A stretch of 64,000 nucleotides of DNA from Zeus faber (GCA_960531495.1 CAUIJY010000075.1:1922001-1986000), one strand, 5' to 3'; counted from the first letter of the stretch, positions 12,871 through 26,755 are shown. Notes: generated from the sequence alone by a model not told the origin. Made by a program: numbers and translations.

Positions 12871-15800
12871 GCAATCTTTCTTTCAATTGTTGAATCTTTC
12901 AATCTTTCTTTCATTCTTTCTTCCAGTCTTTCAATCTTTTTTTAAATCTTTCTTTCAATCTTTCAATTTTTCAATCTTTCTTTCATTCTTTCTTTTAATC
13001 TTTCAATCTTTCTTTCAATCTTTCTGTCTTTCAATTTTTCATTCAATCTTTCTTTCATTCCTTCTTCAATCTTTCTTTCAAATTTTCTTTCAATCTTTCT
13101 TTTTTCAATCTTTCTTTCAATCTTTCTTTCATTCTTTCTTTCAGTCTTTCAAAATTTGTTTCAAACTTTCAATCTTTCTTTCAATCTTTCAGTCGTTCAA
13201 TCTTTCTTTCAATCTTTCTTTGAATCTTTCAATCTTCAATCTTTCAATCTATCTTTCAGTCTTTCTTTCAATCATTCAATCTTTCAATCTTTCTTTCAAT
13301 CTTTCTTTCTTTCTATCTTTCTTTCAATCTTTCTTTCAATCTTTCTTTCATTCTTTCCTTCAGTCTTTCAATCTTTCTTTCAATCTTTCTTTCAATCTTT
13401 CTTTCATTCTTTCTTTCAATCTTTCTTTCAATCTTTCAATCTTTCTTTCAATATTTCTTTCAATCTTTCTTACTTTCAATCTTTCTTTCTTTAAATCTTT
13501 CTTTCAATCTTTCTTTCAAACTTTCATTCTTTATTTCAATCTTTCAATCTTTCAATCTTTCTTTCATTCTTTCTTTCAATCTTTCTTTCAATCTTTCAGT
13601 CTTTCTTTCAATATTTCTTTCAATCTTTCTTTCTTTAAATCTTTCTTTCAATCTTTCTTTCAAACTTTCAATCTTTATTTCAAACTTTCAATCTTTCAAT
13701 CTTTCTTTCAATCTTTCTTTCAATCTTTCAATCTTTCTTTCATTCTTTCTTTCAATCTTTCAATCTTTCTTTAATTTTTTCTTTCAATCTTTCTTACTTT
13801 CAATTTTTCTATCTTTCAATATTTCTTCCAATCTTTCAATCTTTCTTTTGTTATTCTTTCAATCTTTCTTTCTTTCAATCTTTCTATCCATCTATCTATC
13901 AATCTTTTTTTCATTCTTTCTTTCAATCTTTCTTTTTTCAATCTTTCTTGCAAACTTTCTTTCAATTGTTTAATCTTTCAATCTTTCTTTCATTCTTTCT
14001 TTCAGTCTTTCAATCTCTTTTTCATTCTTTCTTTCAATATTTCATTCTTTCAATCTTTCTGTCATTCTTTCTGTCAATCTTTCAATCTTTGTTTCATTCT
14101 TTCTTTCAATCTTTCTTACTTTCAATTTTTCTATCTTTCAATATTTCTTCCAATCGTTCAATCTTTCTTTTATTATTTCTTTCAATCTTTCTTTCTTTCA
14201 ATCTTTCTTTCCATCTTTCTTTCAATCTTTCTTTCATTCTTTCTTTCAATCTTTCTTTTTTCAATATTACTTTCAATCTGTCAATTTTTCTTTCATTCTT
14301 TCATTCTTTCTTTCAATTGTTCTTTCATTCTTTCTTTCAATCTTTCTTTCTTTCAATCTTTCAATCTTTCTTTCATTCTTTCATTCTTTCTTTCAATCTT
14401 TCTTTTTTAAATCTTTCTTGCAATCTTTCTTTCAATTGTTGAATCTTTCAATCTTTCTTTCATTCTTTCTTCCAGTCTTTCAATCTTTTTTTAAATCTTT
14501 CTTTCAATCTTTCAATTTTTCAATCTTTCTTTCATTCTTTCTTTTAATCTTTCTATCTTTCTTTCAATCTTTCAATCTTTCTTTCATTCTTTCTTTCAAT
14601 CTTTCTGTCTTTCAATTTTTCATTCAATCTTTCTTTCATTCCTTCTTCAATCTTTCTTTCAAATTTTCTTTCAATCTTTCTTTTTTCAATCTTTCTTTCA
14701 ATCTTTCTTTCATTCTTTCTTTCAGTCTTTCAAAATTTGTTTCAAACTTTCAATCTTTCAGTCGTTCAATCTTTCTTTCAATCTTTCTTTGAATCTTTCA
14801 ATCTTCAATCTTTCAATCTATCTTTCAGTCTTTCTTTCAATCATTCAATCTTTCAATATTTCTTTCAATCTTTCTTTCTTTCTATCTTTCTTTCAATCTT
14901 TCTTTCATTCTTTCCTTCAGTCTTTCAATCTTTCTTTCAATCTTTCTTTCAATCTTTCTTTCAATCTTTCTTTCAATCTTTCAATCTTTCTTTCAATATT
15001 TCTTTCAATCTTTCTTACTTTCAATCTTTCTTTCTTTAAATCTTTCTTTCAATCTTTCTTTCAAACTTTCATTCTTTATTTCAATCTTTCAATCTTTCAA
15101 TCTTTCTTTCATTCTTTCTTTCAATCTTTCTTTCAATCTTTCAGTCTTTCTTTCAATATTTCTTTCAATCTTTCTTTCTTTAAATCTTTCTTTCAATCTT
15201 TCTTTCAAACTTTCAATCTTTATTTCAAACTTTCAATCTTTCAATCTTTCTTTCAATCTTTCTTTCAATCTTTCTTTCAATCTTTCAATCTTTCTTTCAT
15301 TCTTTCTTTCAATCTTTCAATCTTTCTTTAATTTTTTCTTTCAATCTTTCTTACTTTCAATTTTTCTATCTTTCAATATTTCTTCCAATCTTTCAATCTT
15401 TCTTTTGTTATTCTTTCAATCTTTCTTTCTTTCAATCTTTCTATCCATCTATCTATCAATCTTTTTTTCATTCTTTCTTTCAATCTTTCTTTTTTCAATC
15501 TTTCTTGCAAACTTTCTTTCAATTGATTAATCTTTCAATCTTTCTTTCATTCTTTCTTTAAGTCTTTCAATCTCTTTTTCATTCTTTCTTTCAATATTTC
15601 AATCTTTCAATCTTTCTGTCATTCTTTCTGTCAATCTTTCAATCTTTGTTTCATTCTTTCTTTCAATCTTTCTTACTTTCAATTTTTCTATCTTTCAATA
15701 TTTCTTCCAATCGTTCAATCTTTCTTTTATTATTTCTTTCAATCTTTCTTTCTTTCAATCTTTCTTTCCATCTTTCTTTCAATCTTTCTTTCATTCTTTC

Positions 15801-15976
15801 TTTCAATCTTTCTTTTTTCAATATTTCTTTCAATCTGTCAATTTTTCTTTCATTCTTTCATTCTTTCTTTCAATTGTTCTTTCATTCTTTCTTTCAATCT
15901 TTCTTTAAATATTTCAATCTTTCAATCTTTCTTTCAATCTTTCAATCTTTCTTTCATTCTTTCTTTCAATCTTTCA
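12871..15976. repeat. About 1.55-kb tandem higher-order repeat
   Basis: Landmarks at 12,871 and 13,884 recur at 14,420 and 15,441 (steps 1,549 and 1,557). The 8-bp difference equals one satellite word. The duplicated block includes the rare LPVFQSFFKS-coding variant and the CTATCCATCTATC cluster. Confidence 0.75.
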
Positions 15977-18900
15977 ATCTTTCTTTCATTCGTTCTTTCA
16001 ATCTTTCAATCTTTCAATTTTTCTATCTTTCAATATTTCTTCCAATCATTCAATCTTTCTTTCATTATTTCTTTCAATCTTTCTTTTGTTATTTCTTTCA
16101 ATCTTTCTTTCTTTCAATCTTTCTTTCCATCTTTCTTTCAATCTTTCTTTCATTCTTTCTTTCAATCTTTCAATCTTTCTTTCAAACTTTCAATCTTTCT
16201 TTCCATCTTTCTTTCAATCTTTCTTTCCATCTTTCTTTCAATCTTTCTTTCATTATTTCTTTCAGTCTTTCAATCTTTCTTTCAAACTTTCAATCTTTCT
16301 TTCAATCTTTCAGTCGTTCAATCTTTCTTTCAATCTTTCTTTCAATCTTTCAATCTTCAGTCTTTCAATCTTTCTTTCAAACTTTCAATCTTTCTTTCAA
16401 TCTTTCAGTCGTTCAATCTTTCAGTCGTTCAATCTTTCTTTCAATCTTTCAATCATTCAATCTTTCAATCATTCAATCTTTCAATCTTTCTTTCTTTCAA
16501 TCTTTCTTTCAATCTTTCTTTCATTCTTTCCTTCAGTCTTTCAATCTTTCTTTCAATCTTTCTTTCAATCTTTCTTTCATTCTTTCTTTCAATCTTTCTT
16601 TCAATCTTTCAATCTTTCTTTCAATATATCTTTCAATCTTTCTTTTGTTATTCTTTCAATCTTTCTTTCTTTCAATCTTTCTATCCATCTATCTATCAAT
16701 CTTTTTTTCATTCTTTCTTTCAATCTTTCTTTTTTCAATCTTTCTTGCAAACTTTCTTTCAATTGTTTAATCTTTCAATCTTTCTTTCATTCTTTCTTTC
16801 AGTCTTTCAATCTCTTTTTCATTCTTTCTTTCAATATTTCAATCTTTCAATCTTTCTGTCATTCTTTCTGTCAATCTTTCAATCTTTCTTTCATCCTTTC
16901 TTTCAATCTTTCTTACTTTCAATTTTTCTATCTTTCAATATTTCTTCCAATCGTTCAATCTTTCTTTTATTATTTCTTTCAATCTTTCTTTCTTTCAATC
17001 TTTCTTTCCATCTTTCTTTCAATCTTTCTTTCATTCTTTCTTTCAATCTTTCTTTTTTCAATATTTCTTTCAATCTGTCAATTTTTCTTTCATTCTTTCT
17101 TTCAATTGTTCTTTCATTCTTTCTTTCAATCTTTCTTTAAATATTTCAATCTTTCAATCTTTCTTTCAATCTTTCAATCTTTCAATTTTTCTATCTTTCA
17201 ATATTTCTTCCAATCGTTCAATCTTTCTTTCATTATTTCTTTCAATCTTTCTTTTGTTATTTCTTTCAATCTTTCTTCATTTCAATCTTTCTTTCCATCT
17301 TTCTTTCAATCTTTCTTTCATTCTTTCTTTCAATCTTTCAATCTTTCTTTCAAACTTTCAATCTTTCTTTCCATCTTTCTTTCAATCTTTCTTTCATTAT
17401 TTCTTTCAGTCTTTCAATCTTTCTTTCAAACTTTCAATCTTTCTTTCAATCTTTCAGTCGTTCAAGCTTTCTTTCAATCTTTCTTTCAATCTTTCAATCT
17501 TCAGTCTTTCAATCTTTCTTTCAAACTTTCAATCTTTCTTTCAATCTTTCAGTCGTTCAATCTTTCTTTCAATCTTTCTTTCAATCTTTCAATCATTCAA
17601 TCTTTCAATCATTCAATCTTTCAATCTTTTTTTCTTTCAATCTTTCTTTCAATCTTTCTATCATTCTTTCCATCAGTCTTTCAATCTTTCTTTCAATCTT
17701 TCTTTCAATCTTTCTTTCATTCTTTCTTTCAATCTTTCTTTCAATCTTTCAATCTTTCTTTCAATATGTCTTTCAATCTTTCTTACTTTCAATCTTTCTT
17801 TTTTAAATCTTTCTTTCAATCTTTCTTTCAATCTTTCTTTCAAACTTTCATTCTTTATTTCAATCTTTCAATCGTTCAATCTTTCTTTCATTCTTTATTT
17901 CAATCTTTCAATCTTTCTTTCATTCTTTCTTTCAATCTTTCTTTCAATCTTTCAATCTTTCTTTCAATATTTCTTTCAATCTTTCTTTCTTTAAATCTTT
18001 CTTTCAATCTTTCTTTCAAACTTTCAATCTTTATTTCAATCTTTCTTTCAATATTTCAATCTTTCTTTCATTCTTTCTTTCAATCTTTCAATCTTTCTTT
18101 AATTCTTTCTTTCAATCTTTCTTACTTTCAATTTTTCTATCTTTCAATATTTCTTCCAATCTTTCAATCTTTCTTTTGTTATTCTTTCAATCTTTCTTTC
18201 TTTCAATCTTTCTATCCATCTATCTTTCAATCTTTCTTTCATTCTTTCTTTCAATCTTTCTTTTTTCAAACTTTCTTGCAAACTTTCTTTCAATTGTTTA
18301 ATCTTTCAATCTTTCTTTCATTCTTTCTTTCAGTCTTTCAATCTTTTTTTCATTCTTTCTTTCAATATTTCAATCTTTAAATCTTTCTTTCATTCTTTCT
18401 TTCAATCTTTCAATCTTTCTTTCATTCTTTCTTTCAATCTTTCTTACTTTCAATTTTTCTATCTTTCAAAATTTCTTCCAATCGTTCAATCTTTCTTTCA
18501 TTATTTCTTTCAATCTTTCTTTCTTTAATTCTTTCTTTCAATCTTTTTTACTTTCAATTTTTCTATCTTTCAATATTTCTTCCAATCTTTCAATCTTTCT
18601 TTTGTTATTCTTTCAATCTTTCTTTCTTTCAATCTTTCTATCCATCTATCTTTCAATCTTTCTTTCATTCTTTCTTTCAATCTTTCTTTTTTCAAACTTT
18701 CTTGCAAACTTTCTTTCAATTGTTTAATCTTTCAATCTTTCTTTCATTCTTTCTTTCAGTCTTTCAATCTTTTTTTCATTCTTTCTTTCAATATTTCAAT
18801 CTTTCATTCTTTCTTTCAATCTTTCAATCTTTCTTTCATTCTTTCTTTCAATCTTTCTTACTTTCAATTTTTCTATCTTTCAAAATTTCTTCCAATCGTT

Positions 18901-21050
18901 CAATCGTTCTTTCATTATTTCTTTCAATCTTTCTTTTATCTCTTTCAATCTTTCTTTCTTTCCATCTTTCTTTCATTCTTTCTTTCAATTTTTCTTTTTT
19001 CAATCTTTCTTGCAATCTTTCTTTCAATTGTTTAATCTTTCAATCTTTCTTTCATTCATTCTTTCATTCTTTCTTTCAATCTTTCTTTCAATCGTTCTTT
19101 CTTTCTTTTAGTCTTTCTTTCATTCTTTCTTTTAATCTTTCAATCTTTCTTTCATTGTTTCTTTCAATCTTTCTTTCATTCTTTCTTTCATTCTTTCTTT
19201 CAATCTTTCTTTCAATCTTTCTTTCTTTCTTTTAGTCTTTCTTTCAATCTTTCAATTTTTCAATCTTTCTTTCATTCTTTCTTTTAATCTTTCAATCTTT
19301 CTTTCATTCTTTCCTTCAGTCTTTCATTCTTTCTTTCAATCTTTCTTTTTTCAATCTTTCTTGCAATCGTTCTTTCAATTGTTTAATCTTTCAATCTTTC
19401 TTTCATTCTTTCTTTCAGTCTTTCAATCTTTTTTCAATCTTTCTTTCATTCTTTCTTTCAATCTTTCTGTCCGTCATTCTTTCTTTCAGTCTTTCTTTCA
19501 TTCTTTATTTCAATCTTTGTTTCATTCTTTCTTTCAATCTTTCATTCAATCTTTCTTTCAATCTTTCTTTCAATCTTTCTTTCAATCGTTCTTTCATTCT
19601 TTATTTTAATCTTTCAATCTTTCTTTAATTGTTTCTTTCAATCTTTCTGTCTTTCAATATTTCTTACAATCTTTCAATCTTTCTTTTTTTTTCAATCTTT
19701 CTTTCAATCTTTCTTTTATTCTATCTTTAAATCTTTCTGTTTTTTCAATCTTTCTTGCAATCTTTCTTTCAGTCTTTCAATCTGTCTTTCAAACTTTCAA
19801 TCTTTCTTTCAATCTTTCAATCTTTCAATCTTTCTTTCAATTTTTCTTTCAATCTTTCAGTCTTTCTTTCATTCTTTCTTTCAATCTTTCAATCTTTCAA
19901 TCTTTCAATCTTTCTTTCATTCTTTCTTTCAATCTTTCAATCTTTCTTTCAATATTTCTTTCAATCTTTCTTTCTGTCAATCTTTCTTTCCATCTTTCTT
20001 TCCATCTTTCTTTCATTCTTTCCTTCAGTCTTTCAATCTTTCTTTCAATCTTTCTTTCAATTTTTCTTTCAATCTTTCTTTCATTCTTACCTTCAATCTT
20101 TCAATCTTTCTTTCAATCTTTCTTTCAATCTTTCATTCATTCCTTCTTTCAATCTTTCAATCTTTCTTTCAATATTTCTTTCAATATTTTTTACTTTCAA
20201 TCTTTCTTTCTTTAAATCTTTCTTTCAATCTTTCTTTCAAACTTTCATTCTTTATTTCAATATTTCAATCGTTCAATCTTTCTTTCATTCTTTCTTTCAA
20301 TCTTTCTTTCAATCTTTCAATCTTTCTTTCAATGTTTCTTTCAATCTTTCTTTCTTTAAATGTTTCTTTCAATCTTTCTTTCAAACTTTCAATCTTTATT
20401 TCAATCTTTCAATCTTTCAATCTTTCTTTCATTCTTTCTTTCAATATTTCAATCTTTCAATCTTTCTTTCATTCTTTCTTTCAATCTTTCAATTTTTCTT
20501 TCAATCTTTCTTTCTTTCAATTTTTCTATCTTTCAATATTTCTTCCAATCTTTCAATCTTTCTTTTGTTATTCTTTCAATCTTTCTTTCTTTCAATCTTT
20601 CTTTCTATCTATCTTTCAATCTTTCTTTCATTCTTTCTTTCAATCTTTCTTTTTTCAATCTTTCTTGCAAACTTTCTTTCAATTGTTTAATCTTTCAATC
20701 TTTCTTTCATTCTTTCTTTCAGTCTTTCAATCTTTTTTTCAATCTTTCTTTCAATCTTTCAATCTTTCTTTCTATCTTTCTTTCAATCTTTCTTTCATTC
20801 TTTATTTCAATCTTTTTTTCATTCTTTCTTTCAATCTTTCTTTCTTTCAATCTTTCTTTCAATCTTTCTTTCAATCTTTCTTTCAATCTTTCTTTCATTC
20901 TTTCTTTTAATCTTTCAATCTTTCTTTCATTGTTTCTTTCAATCTTTCTGTCTTTCAATATTTCTTTCAATCTTTCAATCTTTCTTTCTTTTTTCAAACT
21001 TTCTTTCAATCTTTCTTTTATTCTATCTTTAAATCTTTCTTTTTTTGTAA

Positions 21051-24000
21051 CATGTATTTGTCGAGTTATGATCATTTTCATCATTGTGTGCACATGTGGG
21101 AAAAAACGCATTTTCAGCCGATTTAAACGTCGAAAAGGGGAATTGGTTAAACGCTTCAGTCATTACTCTGTGTGACAGTTTCAGACAGTTTAAATACAAT
21201 GGTGAACTAGTATATGCTGCTAAAGTGTTGTTTGTCAAACAGTTTTAGGCCCATCTAACATGTATTTGTCGTGTTATGGTCATTTTCATCATTATGTGCA
21301 CGTGTGGGAAAAAACGCATTTTCAGCCGATTTAAACGTCGAAAAGGGGAATTGCTTAAACGCTTCAGTCATTACTCTGTGTGACAGTGTCAGACAGTTTA
21401 AATACAATGGTGAACTAGTATATGCTGCTAAAGCGTTGTTTGTCAAACAGTTTTAGGCTCATACAACATGTATTTGTCGAGGTATGAGCATTTTCAGAAC
21501 ATTGGACGGTTTGCTGTCTAGCTGAATTAGAGAAACACCGAACCATTGTCTCTTCAGAGGTGAATGATTCAGAATGCTGCAATACAGCATAGAAATTTAA
21601 TTAATATGATGAACTATTATGTGCTTCTTAAGTGTTTCTCACAGATTTCTAGGCCCATCTAATATGTATTTGTGGAGTTATGATCATTTTCATCATTGTG
21701 TGCACATGTGGGATAAAACGCATTTTCAGCCGATTTAAACGTCGAAAAGGGGAATTGGTTAAACGCTTCAGTCATTACTCTGTGTGACAGTGTCAGACAG
21801 TTTAAATACAATGGTGAACTAGTATATGCTGCTAAAGTGTTGTTTGTCAAACAGTTTTAGGCCCATCTAACATGTATTTGTCGAGTTATGGTCATTTTCA
21901 TCATTATGTGCACATGTGGGAAAAAACGCATTTTCAGCCGATTTAAACGTCGAAAAGGGGAATTGGTTAAACGCTTCAGTCATTACTCTGTGTGACAGTG
22001 TCAGACAGTTTAAATACAATGGTGAACTAGTATATGCTGCTAAAGTGTTGTTTGTCAAACAGTTTTAGGCCCATCTAACATGTATTTGTCGAGTTATGGT
22101 CATTTTCATCATTATGTGCACATGTGGGAAAAAACGCATTTTCAGCCGATTTAAACGTCGAAAAGGGGAATTGCTTAAACGCTTCAGTCATTACTCTGTG
22201 TGACAGTGTCAGAGAGTTTAAATACAATGGTGAACTAGTATATGCTGCTAAAGCGTTGTTTGTCAAACAGTTTTCGGCCCATACAACATGTATTTGTCGA
22301 GGTATGAGCATTTTCAGAACATTGGACGGTTTGCTGTCTAGCTGAATTAGAGAAACACCGAACCATTGTCTCTTCAGAGGTGAATGATTCAGAATGCTGC
22401 AGTACAGCATAGAAATTTAATTAATATGATGAACTATTATGTGCTTCTTAAGTGTTTCTCACAGATTTCTAGGCCCATCTAACATGTATTTGTGGAGTTA
22501 TGATCATTTTCATCATTGTGTGCACATGTGGGAAAAAACGCATTTTCAGCCGATTTAAACGTCGAAAAGGGGAATTGGTTAAACGCTTCAGTCATTACTC
22601 TGTGTGACAGTGTCAGACAGTTTAAATACAATGGTGAACTAGTATATGCTGCTAAAGCGTTGTTTGTCAAACAGTTTTAGGCCCATACAACATGTATTTG
22701 TCGAGTTAGGATCATTTTCATCATAGTGTGCACATGTGGGAAAAAACGCATTTTCAGCCGATTTAAACGTCGAAAAGGGGAATTGGTTAAACGCTTCAGT
22801 CATTACTCTGTGTGACAGTGTCAGACAGTTTAAATACAATGGTGAACTAGTATATGCTGCTAAAGCGTTGTTTGTCAAACAGTTTTTGGCCCATACAACA
22901 TGTATTTGTTAAGGTATGAGCATTTTCAGAACTTGTGACGGTTTGCTGTCTAGCTGAATTAGAGAAACACCGAACCATTGTCTCTTCAGAGGTGAATGAT
23001 TCAGAATGCTGCAGTACAGCATAGAAATTTAATTAATATGATGAACTATTATGTGCTCCTTAAGTGTTTCTCACAGATATCTAGGCCCATCTAACATGTA
23101 TTTGTGGAGTTATGATCATTTTCATCATTGTGTGCACATGTGGGAAAAAACGCATTTTCAGCCGATTTAAACGTCGAAAAGGGGAATTGCTTAAACGCTT
23201 CAGTCATTACTCTGTGTGACAGTGTCAGACAGTTTAAATACAATGGTGAACTAGTATATGCTGCTAAAGCGTTGTTTGTCACACAGTTTTAGGCCCATAC
23301 AACATGTATTTGTTGAGGTATGAGCATTTGCAGAACTTGTGACGGTTTGCTGTGTAGCTGAATTAGAGAAACACCGAACCATTGTCTCTTCAGAGGTGAA
23401 TGATTCAGAATGCTGCAGTACAGCATAGAAATTCAATTAATATGATGAACTATTATGTGCTTCTTAAGTGTTTCTCACAGATTTCTAGGCCCATCTAACA
23501 TGTATTTGTGGAGTTATGATCATTTTCATCATTGTGTGCACATGTGGGAAAAAACGCATTTTCAGCCGATTTAAACGTCGAAAAGGGGAATTGGTTAAAC
23601 GCTTCAGTCCTTACTCTGTGTGACAGTGTCAGACAGTTTAAATACAATGGTGAACTAGTATATGCTGCTAAAGTGTTGTTTGTCAAACAGTTTTAGGCCC
23701 ATCTAACATGTATTTGTCGAGTTATGGTCATTTTCATCATTATGTGCACATGTGGGAAAAAACGCATTTTCAGCCGATTTAAACGTCGAAAAGGGGAATT
23801 GGTTAAACGCTTCAGTCATTACTCTGTGTGACAGTGTCAGACAGTTTAAATACAATGGTGAACTAGTATATGCTGCTAAAGTGTTGTTTGTCAAACAGTT
23901 TTAGGCCCATCTAACATGTATTTGTTGAGTTATGGTCATTTTCATCATTATGTGCACATGTGGGAAAAAACGCATTTTCAGCCGATTTAAACGTCGAAAA

Positions 24001-26679
24001 GGGGAATTGCTTAAACGCTTCAGTCATTACTCTGTGTGACAGTGTCAGACAGTTTAAATACAATGGTGAACTAGTATATGCTGCTAAAGTGTTGTTTGTC
24101 AACCAGTTTTAGGCCCATCTAACATGTATTTGTCGAGTTAGGATCATTTTCATCATAGTGTGCACATGTGGGAAAAAACGCATTTTCAGCCGATTTAAAC
24201 GTCGAAAAGGGGAATTGGTTAAACGCTTCAGTCATTACTCTGTGTGACAGTGTCAGACAGTTTAAATACAATGGTGAACTAGTATATGCTGCTAAAGCGT
24301 TGTTTGTCAAACAGTTTTAGGCCCATACAACATGTATTTGTTGAGGTATGAGCATTTTCAGAACTTGTGACGGTTTGCTGTCTAGCTGAATTAGAGAAAC
24401 ACCGAACCATTGTCTCTTCAGAGGTGAATGATTCAGAATGCTGCAGTACAGCATAGAAATTTAATTAATATGATGAACTATTATGTGCTTCTTAAGTGTT
24501 TCTCACAGATATCTAGGCCCATCTAACATGTATTTGTGGAGTTATGATCATTTTCATCATTGTGTGCACATGTGGGAAAAAACGCATTTTCAGCCGATTT
24601 AAACGTCGAAAAGGGGAATTGGTTAAACGCTTCAGTCATTACTCTGTGTGACAGTTTCAGACAGTTTAAATACAATGGTGAACTAGTATATGCTGCTAAA
24701 GTGTTGTTTGTCAAACAGTTTTAGGCCCATCTAACATGTATTTGTCGAGTTATGGTCATTTTCATCATTATGTGCACATGTGGGAAAAAACGCATTTTCA
24801 GCCGATTTAAACGTCGAAAAGGGGAATTGCTTAAACGCTTCAGTCATTACTCTGTGTGACAGTGTCAGACAGTTTAAATACAATGGTGAACTAGTATATG
24901 CTGCTAAAGCGTTGTTTGTCAAACAGTTTTCGGCCCATACAACATGTATTTGTCGAGGTATGAGCATTTTCAGAACATTGGACGGTTTGCTGTCCAGCTG
25001 AATTAGAGAAACACCGAACCATTGTCTCTTCAGAGGTGAATGATTCAGAATGCTGCAGTACAGCATAGAAATTTAATTAATATGATGAACTATTATGTGC
25101 TTCTTAAGTGTTTCTCACAGATTTCTAGGCCCATCTAACATGTATTTGTGGAGTTATGATCATTTTCATCATTGTGTGCACATGTGGGAAAAAACGCATT
25201 TTCAGCCGATTTAAACGTCGAAAAGGGGAATTGGTTAAACGCTTCAGTCATTACTCTGTGTGACAGTGTCAGACAGTTTAAATACAATGGTGAACTAGTA
25301 TATGCTGCTAAAGTGTTGTTTGTCAAACAGTTTTAGGCCCATCTAACATGTATTTGTCGAGTTATGGTCATTTTCATCATTATGTGCACATGTGGGAAAA
25401 AACGCATTTTCAGCCGATTTAAACGTCGAAAAGGGGAAATTGGTTAAACGCTTCAGTCATTACTCTGTGTGACAGTGTCAGACAGTTTAAATACAATGGT
25501 GAACTAGTATATGCTGCTAAAGTGTTGTTTGTCAAACAGTTTTAGGCCCATCTAACATGTATTTGTCGAGTTATGGTCATTTTCATCATTATGTGCACAT
25601 GTGGGAAAAAACGCATTTTCAGCCGATTTAAACGTCGAAAAGGGGAATTGCTTAAACGCTTCAGTCATTACTCTGTGTGACAGTGTCAGACAGTTTAAAT
25701 ACAATGGTGAACTAGTATATGCTGCTAAAGCGTTGTTTGTCAAACAGTTTTAGGCCCATACAACATGTATTTGTTGAGGTATGAGCATTTTCAGAACTTG
25801 TGACGGTTTGCTGTCTAGCTGAATTAGAGAAACACCGAACCATTGTCTCTTCAGAGGTGAATGATTCAGAATGCTGCAGTACAGCATAGAAATTTAATTA
25901 ATATGATGAACTATTATGTGCTCCTTAAGTGTTTCTCACAGATATCTAGGCCCATCTAACATGTATTTGTGGAGTTATGATCATTTTCATCATTGTGTGC
26001 ACATGTGGGAAAAAACGCATTTTCAGCCGATTTAAACGTCGAAAAGGGGAATTGGTTAAACGCTTCAGTCATTACTCTGTGTGACAGTGTCAGACAGTTT
26101 AAATACAATGGTGAACTAGTTTATGCTGCTAAAGCGTTGTTTGTCAAACAGTTTTCGGCCCATACAACATGTATTTGTCGAGGTATGATCATTTTCCGAA
26201 CTTGTGACGGTTTGCTGTCTAGCTGAATTAGAGAAACACCGAACCATTGTCTCTTCAGAGGTGAATGATTCAGAATGCTGCAGTACAGCATAGAAATTTA
26301 ATTAATATGATGAACTATTATGTGCTTCTTAAGTGTTTCTCACAGATTTCTAGGCCCATCTAACATGTATTTGTGGAGTTATGATTATTTTCATCATTGT
26401 GTGCACATGTGGGAAAAAGACGCATTTTCAGCCGATTTAAACGTCGAAAAGGGGAATTGGTTAAACGCTTCAGTCATTACTCTGTGTGACAGTGTCAGAC
26501 AGTTTAAATACAATGGTGAACTAGTATATGCTGCTAAAGTGTTGTTTGTCAAACTGTTTTAGGCCCATCTAACATGTATTTGTCGAGTTATGGTCATTTT
26601 CATCATTTTGTGCACATGTGGGAAAAAACGCATTTTCAGCCGATTTTAACGTCGAAAAGGGGAATTGGTTAAACGCTTC
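21051..26679 (+). repeat. 208/196-bp satellite, forward array
   Basis: Head-to-tail units beginning CATGTATTTGT. The main unit A is 208 bp (for example 21,051, 21,259, 21,663, 21,871, 22,079). A related unit B of 196 bp begins at 21,467, 22,287, 22,899, 23,303, 24,331, 24,943, 25,764 and 26,168. A and B share their first roughly 30 bp and their last roughly 50 bp (ending AGGCCCATCTAA or similar), so B is a diverged paralogue of A. The order is AAB AAAB AAB AB AAAAB AAB AAAB AB AA, with the last A cut short. Every B is exactly 196 bp and copies are nearly identical, which points to recent homogenisation. Open frames of 63 codons on the minus strand of each A unit are discussed in the findings and are not called as genes. 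Confidence 0.95.
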
Positions 26680-26755
26680 TATTAGTTCAGACAGTTTTAG
26701 GCCCATGTTAAACTGTCTGACACTGTCACACAGAGTAATGACTGAAGCGTTTAAC
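26680..26755. other. Fold-back junction where the satellite changes orientation
   Basis: The forward array stops inside a unit at AAACGCTTC (to 26,679). A 27-bp spacer (26,680-26,706) ends in a fragment reading GACAGTTTTAGGCCCAT. From 26,707 the satellite reads on the opposite strand (GTTAAACTGTCTGACACTG…). The 49 bp at 26,707-26,755 still carry the forward-array variant CACACAGAG. From 26,756 a partly duplicated segment shows the reverse-array variant CATAGAG. The orientation change and the subfamily change are therefore about 50-75 bp apart. Confidence 0.85.

Larger units (their letters stand above)
9375..21050. repeat. CTTT/CAAT tetramer satellite, right block
   Basis: This continues the array on the other side of the L2 insertion with the same two tetramer words and G-poor plus strand. 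It ends abruptly at about 21,050, where a T-rich run is followed directly by the first 208-bp satellite unit. Landmarks such as CTATCCATCTATC recur at 13,884, 15,441, 16,681, 18,212 and 18,638, showing several generations of segmental duplication. All long open frames here (up to about 760 codons) are repeat artefacts. Confidence 0.97.

Noticed and set aside
69..20910. Many plus-strand open frames up to about 760 codons, rich in Phe, Ser, Leu, Gln, Asn
   Set aside because: The words CTTT and CAAT contain no stop in these frames; the peptides are the repeat read in shifting phases, with no domain or start context.
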